Below are positions 8,660 through 16,077 of a stretch of 64,000 nucleotides of DNA, in pieces. The stretch is from positions 124,001 to 188,000 of the forward strand of contig NZ_JAFIWA010000003.1 of the NCBI RefSeq assembly GCF_018588945.1, read 5' to 3'. The translations under genes were made by a program, and so were the position numbers. A model generated the notes under the pieces. It was not told the origin of the DNA. It did not search any database and saw only the letters and a list, made by a program, of their open reading frames with translations. This DNA is from Microbacterium flavescens. Lineage in GTDB: Bacteria; Actinomycetota; Actinomycetes; Actinomycetales; Microbacteriaceae. Positions within the stretch are counted from its first letter, which is position 1. Every line of letters begins with the position of its first letter.

Positions 8660-9655
8660 ATGAACCCCCACGAGGCGCTCACCGAGATCGCCACGCTTCT
8701 CGAACGGGAGCGGTCGTCGCGGTACAAGTCGAAGGCGTTCCGCGCGGCGGCCGACGCCATCGCCGGCCTGACCGACGAGGAGCTGCGGGATGCCGCATCC
8801 CTCCGCCGCCGCAAGGGGGTCGGCGACTCCACCTTCGCCGTCATCCAGGAGGCGCTGAGCGGCGGTGTGCCGTCCTATCTCGCCGACCTCCGCGAGCGCG
8901 CGGGTGTGCAGGTCGCGTCGCACCTGCGCGGACTCCTACGCGGCGACCTGCATGCGCACAGCGACTGGTCGGACGGACTCACCTCCATCGATCTGATGGT
9001 GGACGCAGCGCGGTCGCTCGGGCACGAGTACCTCGCGCTGACCGACCACTCGCCGCGGCTGCGGGTGGCCAACGGACTCTCGCCCGAGCGCCTCCGCGCC
9101 CAGCTCGAGGTCGTCTCCGGCATGAGCGGCGGCGGCATCACCCTGCTCTCGGGGATCGAGGTCGACATCCTCGATGGGGGTGCGCTCGACCAGGAGCCCG
9201 ACCTGCTCGAGGAGCTCGACATCGTCGTGGCGTCGGCCCACTCGAAGCTGCGGATGGAACGGGCGCCGATGACGCGGCGGCTCGTGGCCGCGGCATCCGA
9301 CCCGCACGTCGACGTCCTCGGGCACGTCACGGGCCGGCTGGTCGAGGGGTCGCGGGGGACTCGGCCGCAGTCGACGTTCGACCCGAAGGCGGTCTTCGAG
9401 GCGTGCGCGGCGCACGGCGTCGCGGTCGAGATCAACTCCCGGCCCGAGCGGCAGGACCCGCCCGACGAGCTGATCGCTCTTGCGATGGAGATCGGATGCC
9501 TGTTCTCGATCGACTCCGACGCTCACGCGCCGGGTCAGCTGTCGCTGATCGACCACGGGGCGGAGCGCGCCGAGCGTCTCGGCGTCCCTGCGGACCGGAT
9601 CGTCACGACGTGGCCGCTGGACCGCCTGCGCGAATGGACGGGTCGCACCCGGTGA
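8660..9655 (+). CDS. PHP-domain phosphoesterase with Pol X-like N-terminal helical domain
   Basis: 331 aa (a GTG one codon upstream is an alternative start). Residues 1-85 resemble the HhH/8-kDa region of family X DNA polymerases (SSRYKSKAFRAAADAI, RKGVGDSTFAVI). Residues 95-330 are a PHP domain with the metal-binding series DLHAHSDWSDG, ALTDHS, GIEVDIL, ASAHSK, DVLGHVTGR and IDSDAHA. There is no polymerase palm domain, so this is the polX-PHP half without the polymerase. It could be a DNA-repair phosphoesterase or exonuclease; the substrate is not known. Confidence 0.85.
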   Translation: MNPHEALTEIATLLERERSSRYKSKAFRAAADAIAGLTDEELRDAASLRRRKGVGDSTFAVIQEALSGGVPSYLADLRERAGVQVASHLRGLLRGDLHAHSDWSDGLTSIDLMVDAARSLGHEYLALTDHSPRLRVANGLSPERLRAQLEVVSGMSGGGITLLSGIEVDILDGGALDQEPDLLEELDIVVASAHSKLRMERAPMTRRLVAAASDPHVDVLGHVTGRLVEGSRGTRPQSTFDPKAVFEACAAHGVAVEINSRPERQDPPDELIALAMEIGCLFSIDSDAHAPGQLSLIDHGAERAERLGVPADRIVTTWPLDRLREWTGRTR

Positions 9656-9686
9656 CCCCAGGCGTTTCCCGGGCTACGGTGGCGTC

Positions 9687-10193
9687 GTGGTCTATACGCA
9701 CGCAGAGCTGATCGCCCGCAACGACGCCGAGTTCTCCGAGCTCCTGGCACTGATCGTCGGGCTCCCGGAGGGCCGCCTGACCGAGGAGTTCGCCGGCGAC
9801 GGCCGCGACCGGAACGTGCGCGACGTGATCGCGCATCTGCACGCGTGGCACATCCTGCTGGAGCGGTGGTACTCCGACGGCACCGCAGGCGGATCGCCCG
9901 CGATCCCGGCCGAGGGCTACACGTGGCGCGAACTCGCCGCGCTCAACGAGGAGCTGCGGCTGCAGTGGCAGCAGACCGGCCTCTCCGAGCTGCTGGCACT
10001 GCTGCGCGCGTCGCACGAATCGCTGCAGGCCATGGTCGCCCTCCACACCGATGCCGAGCTGGCCGCAGCCGACGCCTACGCGTGGACGCAGGGATCGCCC
10101 CTGGGCGAGTTCGCATGGGAGTGCGGAGGGAACCACTACGCCTGGGCGCGCGGCGTGATCGCGGCCGGGCTGGAGCTCCCGGCCGCGACCTAG
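9687..10193 (+). CDS. ClbS/DfsB-family four-helix bundle protein
   Basis: 168 aa. The sequence (MVYTHAELIARNDAEFSELLALIVGLPEGRLTEEF..., RDVIAHLHAWHILLERWY, EGYTWRELAALNEEL) matches the ClbS/DfsB (former DUF1706) family with the conserved His-x-x-x-W helix. The best studied member, ClbS, protects E. coli from its own genotoxin colibactin, but most members, including this one, lie outside toxin clusters and have unknown roles. Leaderless signature: TACGGT, 6 nt, then GTG. Monocistronic and convergent with the SHOCT gene. Confidence 0.82.
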   Translation: MVYTHAELIARNDAEFSELLALIVGLPEGRLTEEFAGDGRDRNVRDVIAHLHAWHILLERWYSDGTAGGSPAIPAEGYTWRELAALNEELRLQWQQTGLSELLALLRASHESLQAMVALHTDAELAAADAYAWTQGSPLGEFAWECGGNHYAWARGVIAAGLELPAAT

Positions 10194-10201
10194 CCTCGGC
10201 G

Positions 10202-10498
10202 TCAGCTCGACGCGTTCGCGCGGATCACCTCGAGGCGGGCGCGGTACTCCGTCTCGTCGATGTCGCCCTTCGCGAAGCGCTCCGCGAGGGTGCCCTCGGC
10301 CTGGCGGGCGGGGCTCATCCGGCCGTGGGGGCCGTAGCCGCCCTCGGCGGCGGCGCGGCGCCAGCGGCGTCCGAAGATCGCGAACAGCAGGCCGAACAGC
10401 AGGATCCAGAACAGCGGAATCAGCAGGAACCACCAGCCGAAGCCCACCGGGCCGGTGAAATGGGTGGCCACGAGTGCGGTGGCGAGTGTTGCGGACAT
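10202..10498 (-). CDS. SHOCT-domain membrane protein
   Basis: 98 aa. One transmembrane helix (FGWWFLLIPLFWILLFGLLFAIF, about residues 20-42), a basic linker, then a C-terminal SHOCT motif (AEGTLAERFAKGDIDETEYRARLEVI). SHOCT modules are short, oligomerising, often membrane-linked adaptors. It has a good ribosome binding site (GAGAGGAA). It lies downstream of the response regulator on the same strand, and its upstream region holds a palindrome almost identical to that in front of the kinase operon, so it is a candidate target of that two-component system. Confidence 0.82.
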   Translation of the reverse strand: MSATLATALVATHFTGPVGFGWWFLLIPLFWILLFGLLFAIFGRRWRRAAAEGGYGPHGRMSPARQAEGTLAERFAKGDIDETEYRARLEVIRANASS

Positions 10499-10602
10499 CG
10501 GATTCCTCTCGGTCGAGGTCGGCGACGTCGGGTCGGCGACCGGATGCTCCGAGTCAACGCCGGGCGAGGCATCCGCGAATCTGCCCCCGGGAGTCACTTC
10601 AC

Positions 10603-10620
10603 CTGCTCCCCGGGGAGTAG
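10603..10620. promoter_or_regulatory. Candidate response-regulator operator upstream of the SHOCT gene
   Basis: CTGCTCCCCGGGGAGTAG, an 18-bp near-perfect palindrome that matches the one upstream of the histidine kinase (12521-12538) at 16 of 18 positions. A TTGACT element that could serve as -10 sits 57 bp further along the minus strand, nearly the distance seen at the kinase promoter (56 bp). It could instead be a weak terminator for the response regulator, which ends 17 bp away. Confidence 0.55.
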
Positions 10621-10637
10621 CCCCGAGCGGCGAGCTC

Positions 10638-11300
10638 CTACCGCCAGCCGGGGGTTGCGACGCCGGACTCGTACGCGAGCACGACGAGCCGCACCCGGTC
10701 GCGCGCGTGCAGCTTCTGCATGATGCGCGAGACGTGGGTCTTCGCCGTGAGGGGCGACAGATGCAGCCGGGCGCCGATCTCGTCGTTGGTGAGCCCCTCC
10801 GCCACGAGGCGAAGCACATCGACCTCCCGCTCGGTGAGCGCCGCGAGCAGCGCCGGATCGGGGGTGTCGCGCATGCCGGTCGCCGCGCGGTCGAGCAGAC
10901 GCCGGGTGACGCCGGGGGAGAGGAGGGCGTCGCCGGCCGCGACGGCGCGCACGGCACGGATGAGGTCGGCGGGCTCGGTGTCCTTGACGAGGAAGCCGCT
11001 GGCGCCGGCGAGGATCGCGCGCGACACGTACTCGTCCAGCTCGAACGTCGTGACGATCACAACCCGCACGTCGGCGAGAGCCGGGTCGTCGGCGATCTGC
11101 TCGGTCGTCCAGAGTCCGTCGCCGTCGGGCATGCGGATGTCGAGGAGTGCGACGTCGACCGTCGTCTCACGGAGTGCGCGCAGCAGCTCCTGCCCGCCGG
11201 ACGCCTCGGCGACGACCTCGATGTCGGGTTCGGAGTCGAGCAGCGCCCGGAATCCCGCCCGGACGAGCTGATGGTCGTCTGCGAGGGCGACGCGAATCAT
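10638..11300 (-). CDS. NarL/LuxR-type response regulator
   Basis: 220 aa DNA-binding regulator. Receiver domain: acidic pocket near the N-terminus (ALADDHQLV), phospho-acceptor Asp in VALLDIRMPDGDG, Lys in FLVKDTEP. The C-terminal LuxR HTH is LTEREVDVLRLVAEGLTNDEIGARLHLSPLTAKTHVSRIMQKL. The ATG overlaps the stop of the kinase gene (ATGA), so the pair is translationally coupled. Probable targets are its own operon and the adjacent SHOCT gene, judged by shared palindromes. Confidence 0.93.
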   Translation of the reverse strand: MIRVALADDHQLVRAGFRALLDSEPDIEVVAEASGGQELLRALRETTVDVALLDIRMPDGDGLWTTEQIADDPALADVRVVIVTTFELDEYVSRAILAGASGFLVKDTEPADLIRAVRAVAAGDALLSPGVTRRLLDRAATGMRDTPDPALLAALTEREVDVLRLVAEGLTNDEIGARLHLSPLTAKTHVSRIMQKLHARDRVRLVVLAYESGVATPGWR

Positions 11301-12463
11301 CGAGCGCCCTCCCATGGCAGCCGGGCGACGATGCTCGTGCCGCGCGGACCGGTCTCGATGTCGAGCGCGCCTCCGGCGAGCTCGGCGCGCTCGCGCATGC
11401 CGCGGAAGCCGCCGCGTTCGACGGCATCCGCTGGGATGCCTCCGCCGTCGTCGGCGATCGTGAGGACGAGATCGGACCCGCTTCGTTCGAGGGTCACGGT
11501 CGCGTTCGACGCGGCAGAGTGGCGCACGACGTTCGTGAGGGCCTCCTGCGCGATCCGGTAGGCGGTCGTCTGCGTGGCGCTGGGCGGCAGGTCGTCGCCG
11601 AGACGGTCCTCGAGCTCGACGGTCAGCCCGAGTCCGGACCGGCCGGCGACGAGGGCGGCCAGCTGCGTCAGCTGGGGCTGCGGGGTGAGCGGCGCGGTGA
11701 CCGGAGCGCCGCCGTCGTCGCCGCGGAGGAACGACAGGACGCCGCGGACCTCGTCGAGTCCGGTGGCGCTCAGCGTGCGGATGTTCGCGAGCGCCTCGCG
11801 GGCGCGCTCGGGCTCGCGGTCGAAGAGGTGCAGCCCGACGCCAGACTGAACCGCGATCTGGCTGAGCGAATGGGCGAGCACGTCATGGAGCTCCCGTGCG
11901 ATGCGGGTGCGCTCCTCCTGCTCGGCGATGCGGCGCCGCTCGGCGAGCTGGGCCTGGCGCCGTTCTGTGCCCTGCAGTCGCGCCCGGATCCCCTCGCCGA
12001 TCGCGAAGCACAGGGCAAGGCCGAGGGTGGAGAGGGCGATGCGGAACGGATGCCAGGACACCTCGAGCAGTCCCGCCGCGACGATCGTCGCCAGCCACGC
12101 GGTCCCGACGGCGATCAGGGCCCAGAGGCGAGCTCCGCGAACGACGGCGCCCACGATGGCGAACCCCAGAGCGACGGCCGGTGGCCCGCCCTCGGGCGGC
12201 ATGAACAGGTCCAGCGCCGTGAGGGCGGCGACGACGGTGACCGTGGGGCCGGGCCAGCGGCGTGCCGCGAGGAGGGCGAGAGCGGATGCCGCGGCCAGTG
12301 CCACGCTCGCCGCGGCGAGGGGCAGCGGGGTGCGCGTCCACCACGACATCGCGATCGTCGCGGGCACCTGGACGAGGAACGCGAGGACGACGGGAACGTA
12401 CAGGCTCACGGCGGGCGGCGGGCGGAAGCGCGGCCCGGTCTCATCCCACGTTCGGCCCGGCAT
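11297..12463 (-). CDS. NarL-type sensor histidine kinase
   Basis: 388 aa. The N-terminal 140 residues hold about five to six hydrophobic segments without a large extracytoplasmic domain, so the signal is probably sensed in the membrane. HisKA_3 dimerisation region with the phospho-His in RELHDVLAHSLSQIAVQSG; the HATPase has ALTNVVRHSAASNATVTL and LTIADDGGGIP. Promoter: TACGAT 7 nt before the ATG (minus strand), hence probably leaderless, with a perfect palindrome centred about 66 bp upstream of the start. Same architecture as DesK/LiaS-like envelope-stress kinases, but the stimulus is unknown. Confidence 0.93.
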   Translation of the reverse strand: MPGRTWDETGPRFRPPPAVSLYVPVVLAFLVQVPATIAMSWWTRTPLPLAAASVALAAASALALLAARRWPGPTVTVVAALTALDLFMPPEGGPPAVALGFAIVGAVVRGARLWALIAVGTAWLATIVAAGLLEVSWHPFRIALSTLGLALCFAIGEGIRARLQGTERRQAQLAERRRIAEQEERTRIARELHDVLAHSLSQIAVQSGVGLHLFDREPERAREALANIRTLSATGLDEVRGVLSFLRGDDGGAPVTAPLTPQPQLTQLAALVAGRSGLGLTVELEDRLGDDLPPSATQTTAYRIAQEALTNVVRHSAASNATVTLERSGSDLVLTIADDGGGIPADAVERGGFRGMRERAELAGGALDIETGPRGTSIVARLPWEGAR

Positions 12464-12517
12464 GCGCTCGATCGTACGCCGAGGCCACGGGGGAGTCGTC
12501 CGACCACCGGAGCACTC

Positions 12518-12541
12518 CGCCTACTCCCGGGGGAGTAGGCG
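12518..12541. promoter_or_regulatory. Perfect palindrome upstream of the kinase operon
   Basis: Arms CGCCTACTCCC and GGGAGTAGGCG separated by GG. The 18-bp core CTACTCCCGGGGGAGTAG recurs upstream of the SHOCT gene. Position (-66 from the predicted transcription start) suits an activator site for the co-encoded LuxR-type regulator. It also lies just past the stop of the exonuclease gene, so a terminator role cannot be excluded, though there is no U-tract and the loop would be very small. Confidence 0.6.
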
Positions 12542-12549
12542 CCGGCGGC

Positions 12550-13491
12550 TCAGTCGGCGTCGACGCGATCGAGTGCGTCGATGATCCGGGTCATCGCGGA
12601 ACCCAGCGCCCACTGCTCGGCGAGGGCCGCAGCATCCGCCTTGGCCTGCTCGTCGAGCGGGCGCAGTCGTGCGTCGACCTCGGGCAGGGCGAGGTCGCGG
12701 ACAACCGCCACGACCTTCGGCGCGACCGCCAGGTACGGAGCGCCGGCGGCCAGCTTCGCCCGGACGCCGGCCGACATGCCCTCGCCGGACTCGGCGGCGG
12801 CGAGGATGCCGGGAAGGTCGCCGTGGGCGGCCAGGAGGCCGGCGGCCGTCTTCTCGCCGATGCCCGCCACTCCGGGGAGCCCGTCGGAGGAGTCGCCGCG
12901 CAGGGTGGCGAAGTCGGCGTACTGGCTCGGCAGCACCCCGTACTTCGCGACCACGCTCGCGTCGGTCAGCACCTCGAGGTTGCTCATGCCACGGGCCGTG
13001 TAGATGACCCGCACGTCGCGGGCGTCGTCGACGAGCTGGAACAGGTCGCGGTCGCCGGTCACGACGTCGACGGGCAGGGTCGCGCGGGTGGCGAGCGTGC
13101 CGATCACGTCGTCGGCCTCATGCTCGGCTGCTCCCACGATGCGGATGCCGAGGGCGTCGAGCGTCTTGCGGATGACCGGCACCTGCACCTCGAGCGGGTC
13201 GGGCACGACCTCGACGTCGGGACCGACGGCGACGACTTCGGCGACGCGATGCGTCTTGTACGTCGGAATGAGGTCGACGCGCCACTGGGGTCGCCAGTCG
13301 TCGTCCCAGCAGGCCACGAGGTGGGTGGGGCGGTACGTCGTGACCAGGCGCGTGATGATGTCGAGGAATCCGCGCACCGCGTTGACGGGCGTGCCGTCGG
13401 GCGCGCGCACCGTGTCGGGAACGCCGTAGAACGCACGGAAGTACAGCGACGCGGAGTCGAGGAGCATGAGGCGGTCGGTCACGGGCTTCAT
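12550..13491 (-). CDS. 5'-3' exonuclease (FEN family)
   Basis: 313 aa stand-alone 5' nuclease, homologous to the N-terminal domain of DNA polymerase I. Seen: LMLLDSASLYFRAFYG, VACWDDDWRPQWR, IPTYKTHR, EADDVIGTLA and VVTGDRDLFQLV (metal-binding acidic residues), and the helix-hairpin-helix LPGVAGIGEKTAAGLL. It trims 5' flaps or RNA primers. Actinobacteria often carry one besides polA. No leaderless or ribosome-binding signal is clear at the start. Confidence 0.9.
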   Translation of the reverse strand: MKPVTDRLMLLDSASLYFRAFYGVPDTVRAPDGTPVNAVRGFLDIITRLVTTYRPTHLVACWDDDWRPQWRVDLIPTYKTHRVAEVVAVGPDVEVVPDPLEVQVPVIRKTLDALGIRIVGAAEHEADDVIGTLATRATLPVDVVTGDRDLFQLVDDARDVRVIYTARGMSNLEVLTDASVVAKYGVLPSQYADFATLRGDSSDGLPGVAGIGEKTAAGLLAAHGDLPGILAAAESGEGMSAGVRAKLAAGAPYLAVAPKVVAVVRDLALPEVDARLRPLDEQAKADAAALAEQWALGSAMTRIIDALDRVDAD

Positions 13492-13528
13492 CCTGGCACG
13501 CGCGTCCGACGCGCTGCGACGGTTGCGC

Positions 13529-14317
13529 TCAGCAGCCGGGGCCGGACGGGTTCTCGCGGCACGTCTCGTCGACCAGCGCCGTGCGCACCTCGACGACGCG
13601 CACGGGATAGTCGCCGCTCGTGGCGGTCACGAAGCCTTCGACCGGCTGCCAGTAGCCGGTGCCGAAATCGACGGATGCCGCGTACCGCACGGTGACGGAG
13701 ACCGGATACGTGCCGCGATCGGCGTACACATGACTCGTCGGGGTCGGCGTGAACTGCGCCTGCGCGAGGCGCGCCCAGCTCGCTCCGCCCGTCGCCGTGG
13801 TCGCCGTCGTGCCGTCGCCGTGCGCGAAGACGAACTCGGCCGGCACGAAGCGGACGGTCACGTCCCAGCCGAGAAGGGTTCCGCTGAGACGCTGCTCGGA
13901 TGCCGCGCCCACGAGGTTCGTCGGCATGCCGACGACGCCGAACCCGGCCGGCTCGCCGGTCAGTTCGGGCGCCGCCGGACGGAACGACGCCAGATCGGCC
14001 AGAGTCACCTCGGGGAGCCCTGCCACCTCATAGTTGCCGCGGCAGCCGAGCGGCCCGCAGTCCTCGGTCTCGTCAGGAGCCTCTGGGACGGGCTCGCCCG
14101 GCTGCGTCGGCGGGTGGCCGCCGTCCGCCGAGTCGTCGGGGCGAGAAGAGCCTGGGCGGGTGGTGCCCGCGGAGACGTCGACCTGCTCACCCGAGTTCTC
14201 AACGTCGCAGTTGCCACCCCATCCAGCCGAGTCGCAATCGGCAGCGAAACTGGCATTGGAGGTGAGCAGAACCACAGCTACGCCCAGAAGCACGCCCTTG
14301 GCGACTACTCGGAGCAT
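13529..14317 (-). CDS. Secreted PKD-like domain protein
   Basis: 262 aa. Signal peptide (VVAKGVLLGVAVVLLTSNASFA), a Pro/Ser/Asp-rich low-complexity stretch (about residues 45-85), then a domain with an HGDG motif followed by YADRGTYPVSVTVRY, the pattern of a PKD fold. Six Cys, including CGPLGC and a C-terminal pair (TCRENPSGPGC), suggest extracytoplasmic disulfides. Start codon overlaps the end of the upstream lipoprotein gene by 13 bp, so the two form a pair. Likely cell-surface or secreted; function unknown. Confidence 0.75.
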   Translation of the reverse strand: MLRVVAKGVLLGVAVVLLTSNASFAADCDSAGWGGNCDVENSGEQVDVSAGTTRPGSSRPDDSADGGHPPTQPGEPVPEAPDETEDCGPLGCRGNYEVAGLPEVTLADLASFRPAAPELTGEPAGFGVVGMPTNLVGAASEQRLSGTLLGWDVTVRFVPAEFVFAHGDGTTATTATGGASWARLAQAQFTPTPTSHVYADRGTYPVSVTVRYAASVDFGTGYWQPVEGFVTATSGDYPVRVVEVRTALVDETCRENPSGPGC

Positions 14318-14850
14318 GTCAAACCGTCGTCTCGCCCGTCGATCTCCGATATCAGTGATGTCGGAGAGCCTTCAGATGCCAATTGCACCGTCACCCGCAT
14401 TGTCTGAATGTCCCGCCGGTCCTCAGCGACGACCGATGTTCCCTCCCTGTTGACGAGGGTCACGTCTGACACGTCCAGACAGACATCCAACTCAATGTGC
14501 TCTGGGTTTCCCTCTTGAGTTGGACTCGGCGCTATTGCGTTCACTTTCGTGGTCCCGTCGACCGTGAGTTGATCCGCATGCATTTCGGAAAAGGATTCTC
14601 GAGCGCCAGCATTGGCATCCCCGGTGGTCCAGGCGTACACGTCCTCGAACGTCTCGGGATCGCTCAGGTCGACGGCGTTGAGCGCATCGACGTAAGCGCG
14701 GTACGTCTCCTCGGCCGCCGCGAACGCCTCGGCTTCGTCGGTGAACGCGCTCGTGGGCGTGGGTGCCGGCTCGGAGGCGGGCGCGCACCCGGCCAGGATG
14801 CCGGCGAGCGCCACGGCGACGAGGATCATCGGGGCCTTTCGCGAAGTCAC
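14305..14850 (-). CDS. Lipoprotein of unknown function
   Basis: 181 aa; signal peptide with lipobox LAGC (AVALAGILAGCAPASEP), then a Thr/Pro linker and a helical region (AEAFAAAEETYRAYVDALNAVDL) reminiscent of NTF2-like or SnoaL-like secreted proteins, but not assignable. Leaderless signature: TACCGT, 6 nt, then the GTG start on the minus strand. The part encoding residues from about 80 on (14320-14620) has about 50-57% GC by eye, well below its surroundings. It is coupled to the PKD protein gene by a 13-bp overlap. Confidence 0.78.
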   Translation of the reverse strand: MTSRKAPMILVAVALAGILAGCAPASEPAPTPTSAFTDEAEAFAAAEETYRAYVDALNAVDLSDPETFEDVYAWTTGDANAGARESFSEMHADQLTVDGTTKVNAIAPSPTQEGNPEHIELDVCLDVSDVTLVNREGTSVVAEDRRDIQTMRVTVQLASEGSPTSLISEIDGRDDGLTCSE

Positions 14851-14993
14851 GCCCCCACGGTACCCACGACCGGATCGCGGCCGGCGGACTTATCCACACC
14901 GGGCGCAGAGCGGCGGGTCGGGCGGCCTGGGGAGGAGCCGGCGATCGCGTGGGGGGCGTGACCGCCGGCTCTGGGCGACTCTCAGAGGCCGCC

Positions 14994-15021
14994 CCTCGTG
15001 CCCCTGGGGGTGGGCACGAGG
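14994..15021. other. Strong intergenic hairpin
   Basis: Perfect 10-bp arms CCTCGTGCCC / GGGCACGAGG with an 8-nt loop. More than 140 bp from either neighbouring start, so it is not an obvious terminator for any annotated gene (both flanking genes start, rather than end, here). Confidence 0.5.
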
Positions 15022-15159
15022 CGGGGTCCCGGAGTGCATCGCCGCCGTCGGGTTTCCACGGCGTCCGCCGGGCTTGCGGCCGGCGACGGCCGGCGTCGTG
15101 GAGACCTCCTAAGAGTCCCACCCCCACCTGGGAGTGGACTGTCTTCCCGTCACGATTCA

Positions 15160-15175
15160 GCCGTCATCTGACGGC
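15160..15175. promoter_or_regulatory. Palindrome at the -35 position of the DksA-like gene
   Basis: GCCGTCA-TC-TGACGGC, 7-bp perfect arms, 6 nt upstream of the -10 hexamer TACGCT. It covers the place where a -35 element would lie, so it may be a repressor or activator site. No cognate regulator is identifiable. Confidence 0.4.
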
Positions 15176-15195
15176 GGCGCGTACGCTCGTAGGCG

Positions 15196-15588
15196 ATGTC
15201 CTCGCACTCCGCCTCCGTCCCGCCCGATGGCACCGACATCGTCGGCGGGCGCGACGCCGAGCTCAACGCCCTGCGGGCCGCGGCATCCGCACGGCTCGAG
15301 GGTCTCGATGCGGCGATCGCGCAGCTGCGCTCCGACCGCGGAAGCGACAACGCCGACGACGAGCACGACCCCGAGGGGGTCACGCTCTCGAGCGAGTGGG
15401 CGCGCCTCGAAGGACTGCGCACCGCCGCCGCGCGCGAGATCGCGGAGATCGACGACGTGCTCGCGCGACGCCGGGCGGGCGCCGACGGCGTATGCGTCGA
15501 CTGCGGCCGCGGCATCCCTCCGGAGAGACTCGAGGTGCGCCCCACCGCGACCCGCTGCGTGGACTGCGCCACCCGCGCGGGAGGCTGA
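15196..15588 (+). CDS. DksA/TraR-family C4 zinc finger protein
   Basis: 130 aa. A coiled-coil region (about residues 18-95) is followed by a C4 zinc finger, CVDCGRGIPPERLEVRPTATRCVDC, which is the DksA/TraR signature. Such proteins enter the RNA polymerase secondary channel; this one is a short actinobacterial form and lacks the canonical coiled-coil tip DxxDxA in clear form, so direct DksA function is not assured. TACGCT lies 8 nt before the ATG. The next gene (YchJ-like) starts 1 nt after the stop, so they are probably cotranscribed. Confidence 0.85.
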   Translation: MSSHSASVPPDGTDIVGGRDAELNALRAAASARLEGLDAAIAQLRSDRGSDNADDEHDPEGVTLSSEWARLEGLRTAAAREIAEIDDVLARRRAGADGVCVDCGRGIPPERLEVRPTATRCVDCATRAGG

Positions 15589-15589
15589 C

Positions 15590-16024
15590 GTGTCGTTCGG
15601 CGCCGCCGCGTCAGCTGCGCGCGACGACCGCTTCCGCCGCCCGGTCGCGGATCGGCCGTGTCCGTGCGGAAGCGGAGAGCGTTTCGACGGATGCTGCGGG
15701 CCGCTGCTGGCGGGAGATCCCGCGCCGACGGCCGAACGTCTGATGCGCTCGCGATACACCGCTTTCGTCGCGGGTGACGCCGGCCACCTCTCCGGCACGT
15801 GGCATCCGGGCACCCGACCCGACGCGCTGGACCTCGATCCGGCACAGCGCTGGAGAGGCCTCGAGATCGTTGCGACGGAGGACGGTGGCGAGCAGGACGC
15901 GCGCGGGATCGTCGAGTTCCGCGCGCTGTGGTCCTTCGGGCGGGAGCGCGGCGTTCTGCAGGAACGGAGCAGGTTCGTGCGGCAGGGCGGCCGCTGGTGG
16001 TACCTCGACGGCGAGGTGTCATAG
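15590..16024 (+). CDS. YchJ/UPF0225-family protein with SEC-C motif
   Basis: 144 aa from a GTG 1 nt after the preceding stop. An N-terminal SEC-C zinc motif (CPCGSGERFDGCC) is followed by PTAERLMRSRYTAFVAGDAGHLSGTWHP and a C-terminal NTF2-like portion (RFVRQGGRWWYLDGEV), matching YchJ. The function of YchJ is unknown; the metal motif suggests a protein- or nucleic acid-binding module. Confidence 0.87.
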   Translation: MSFGAAASAARDDRFRRPVADRPCPCGSGERFDGCCGPLLAGDPAPTAERLMRSRYTAFVAGDAGHLSGTWHPGTRPDALDLDPAQRWRGLEIVATEDGGEQDARGIVEFRALWSFGRERGVLQERSRFVRQGGRWWYLDGEVS

Positions 16025-16077
16025 CCGAAGACGAGACGGTCTGTCCCGCGGCCCTCCGGTCCCGTTAGCGTGGACGC

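Larger units (their letters stand above)
14851..15195. other. 345-bp intergenic region rich in inverted repeats
   Basis: No gene is seen. The left end holds the lipoprotein promoter (minus-strand TACCGT at 14857-14862), the right end a -10 TACGCT (15182-15187) for the DksA-like gene. Between them are a strong hairpin at 14994-15021, a GC-rich repeat around 15077-15095 and a 7-bp-arm palindrome at 15160-15175. A small RNA is possible but no promoter for one is evident. Confidence 0.5.
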
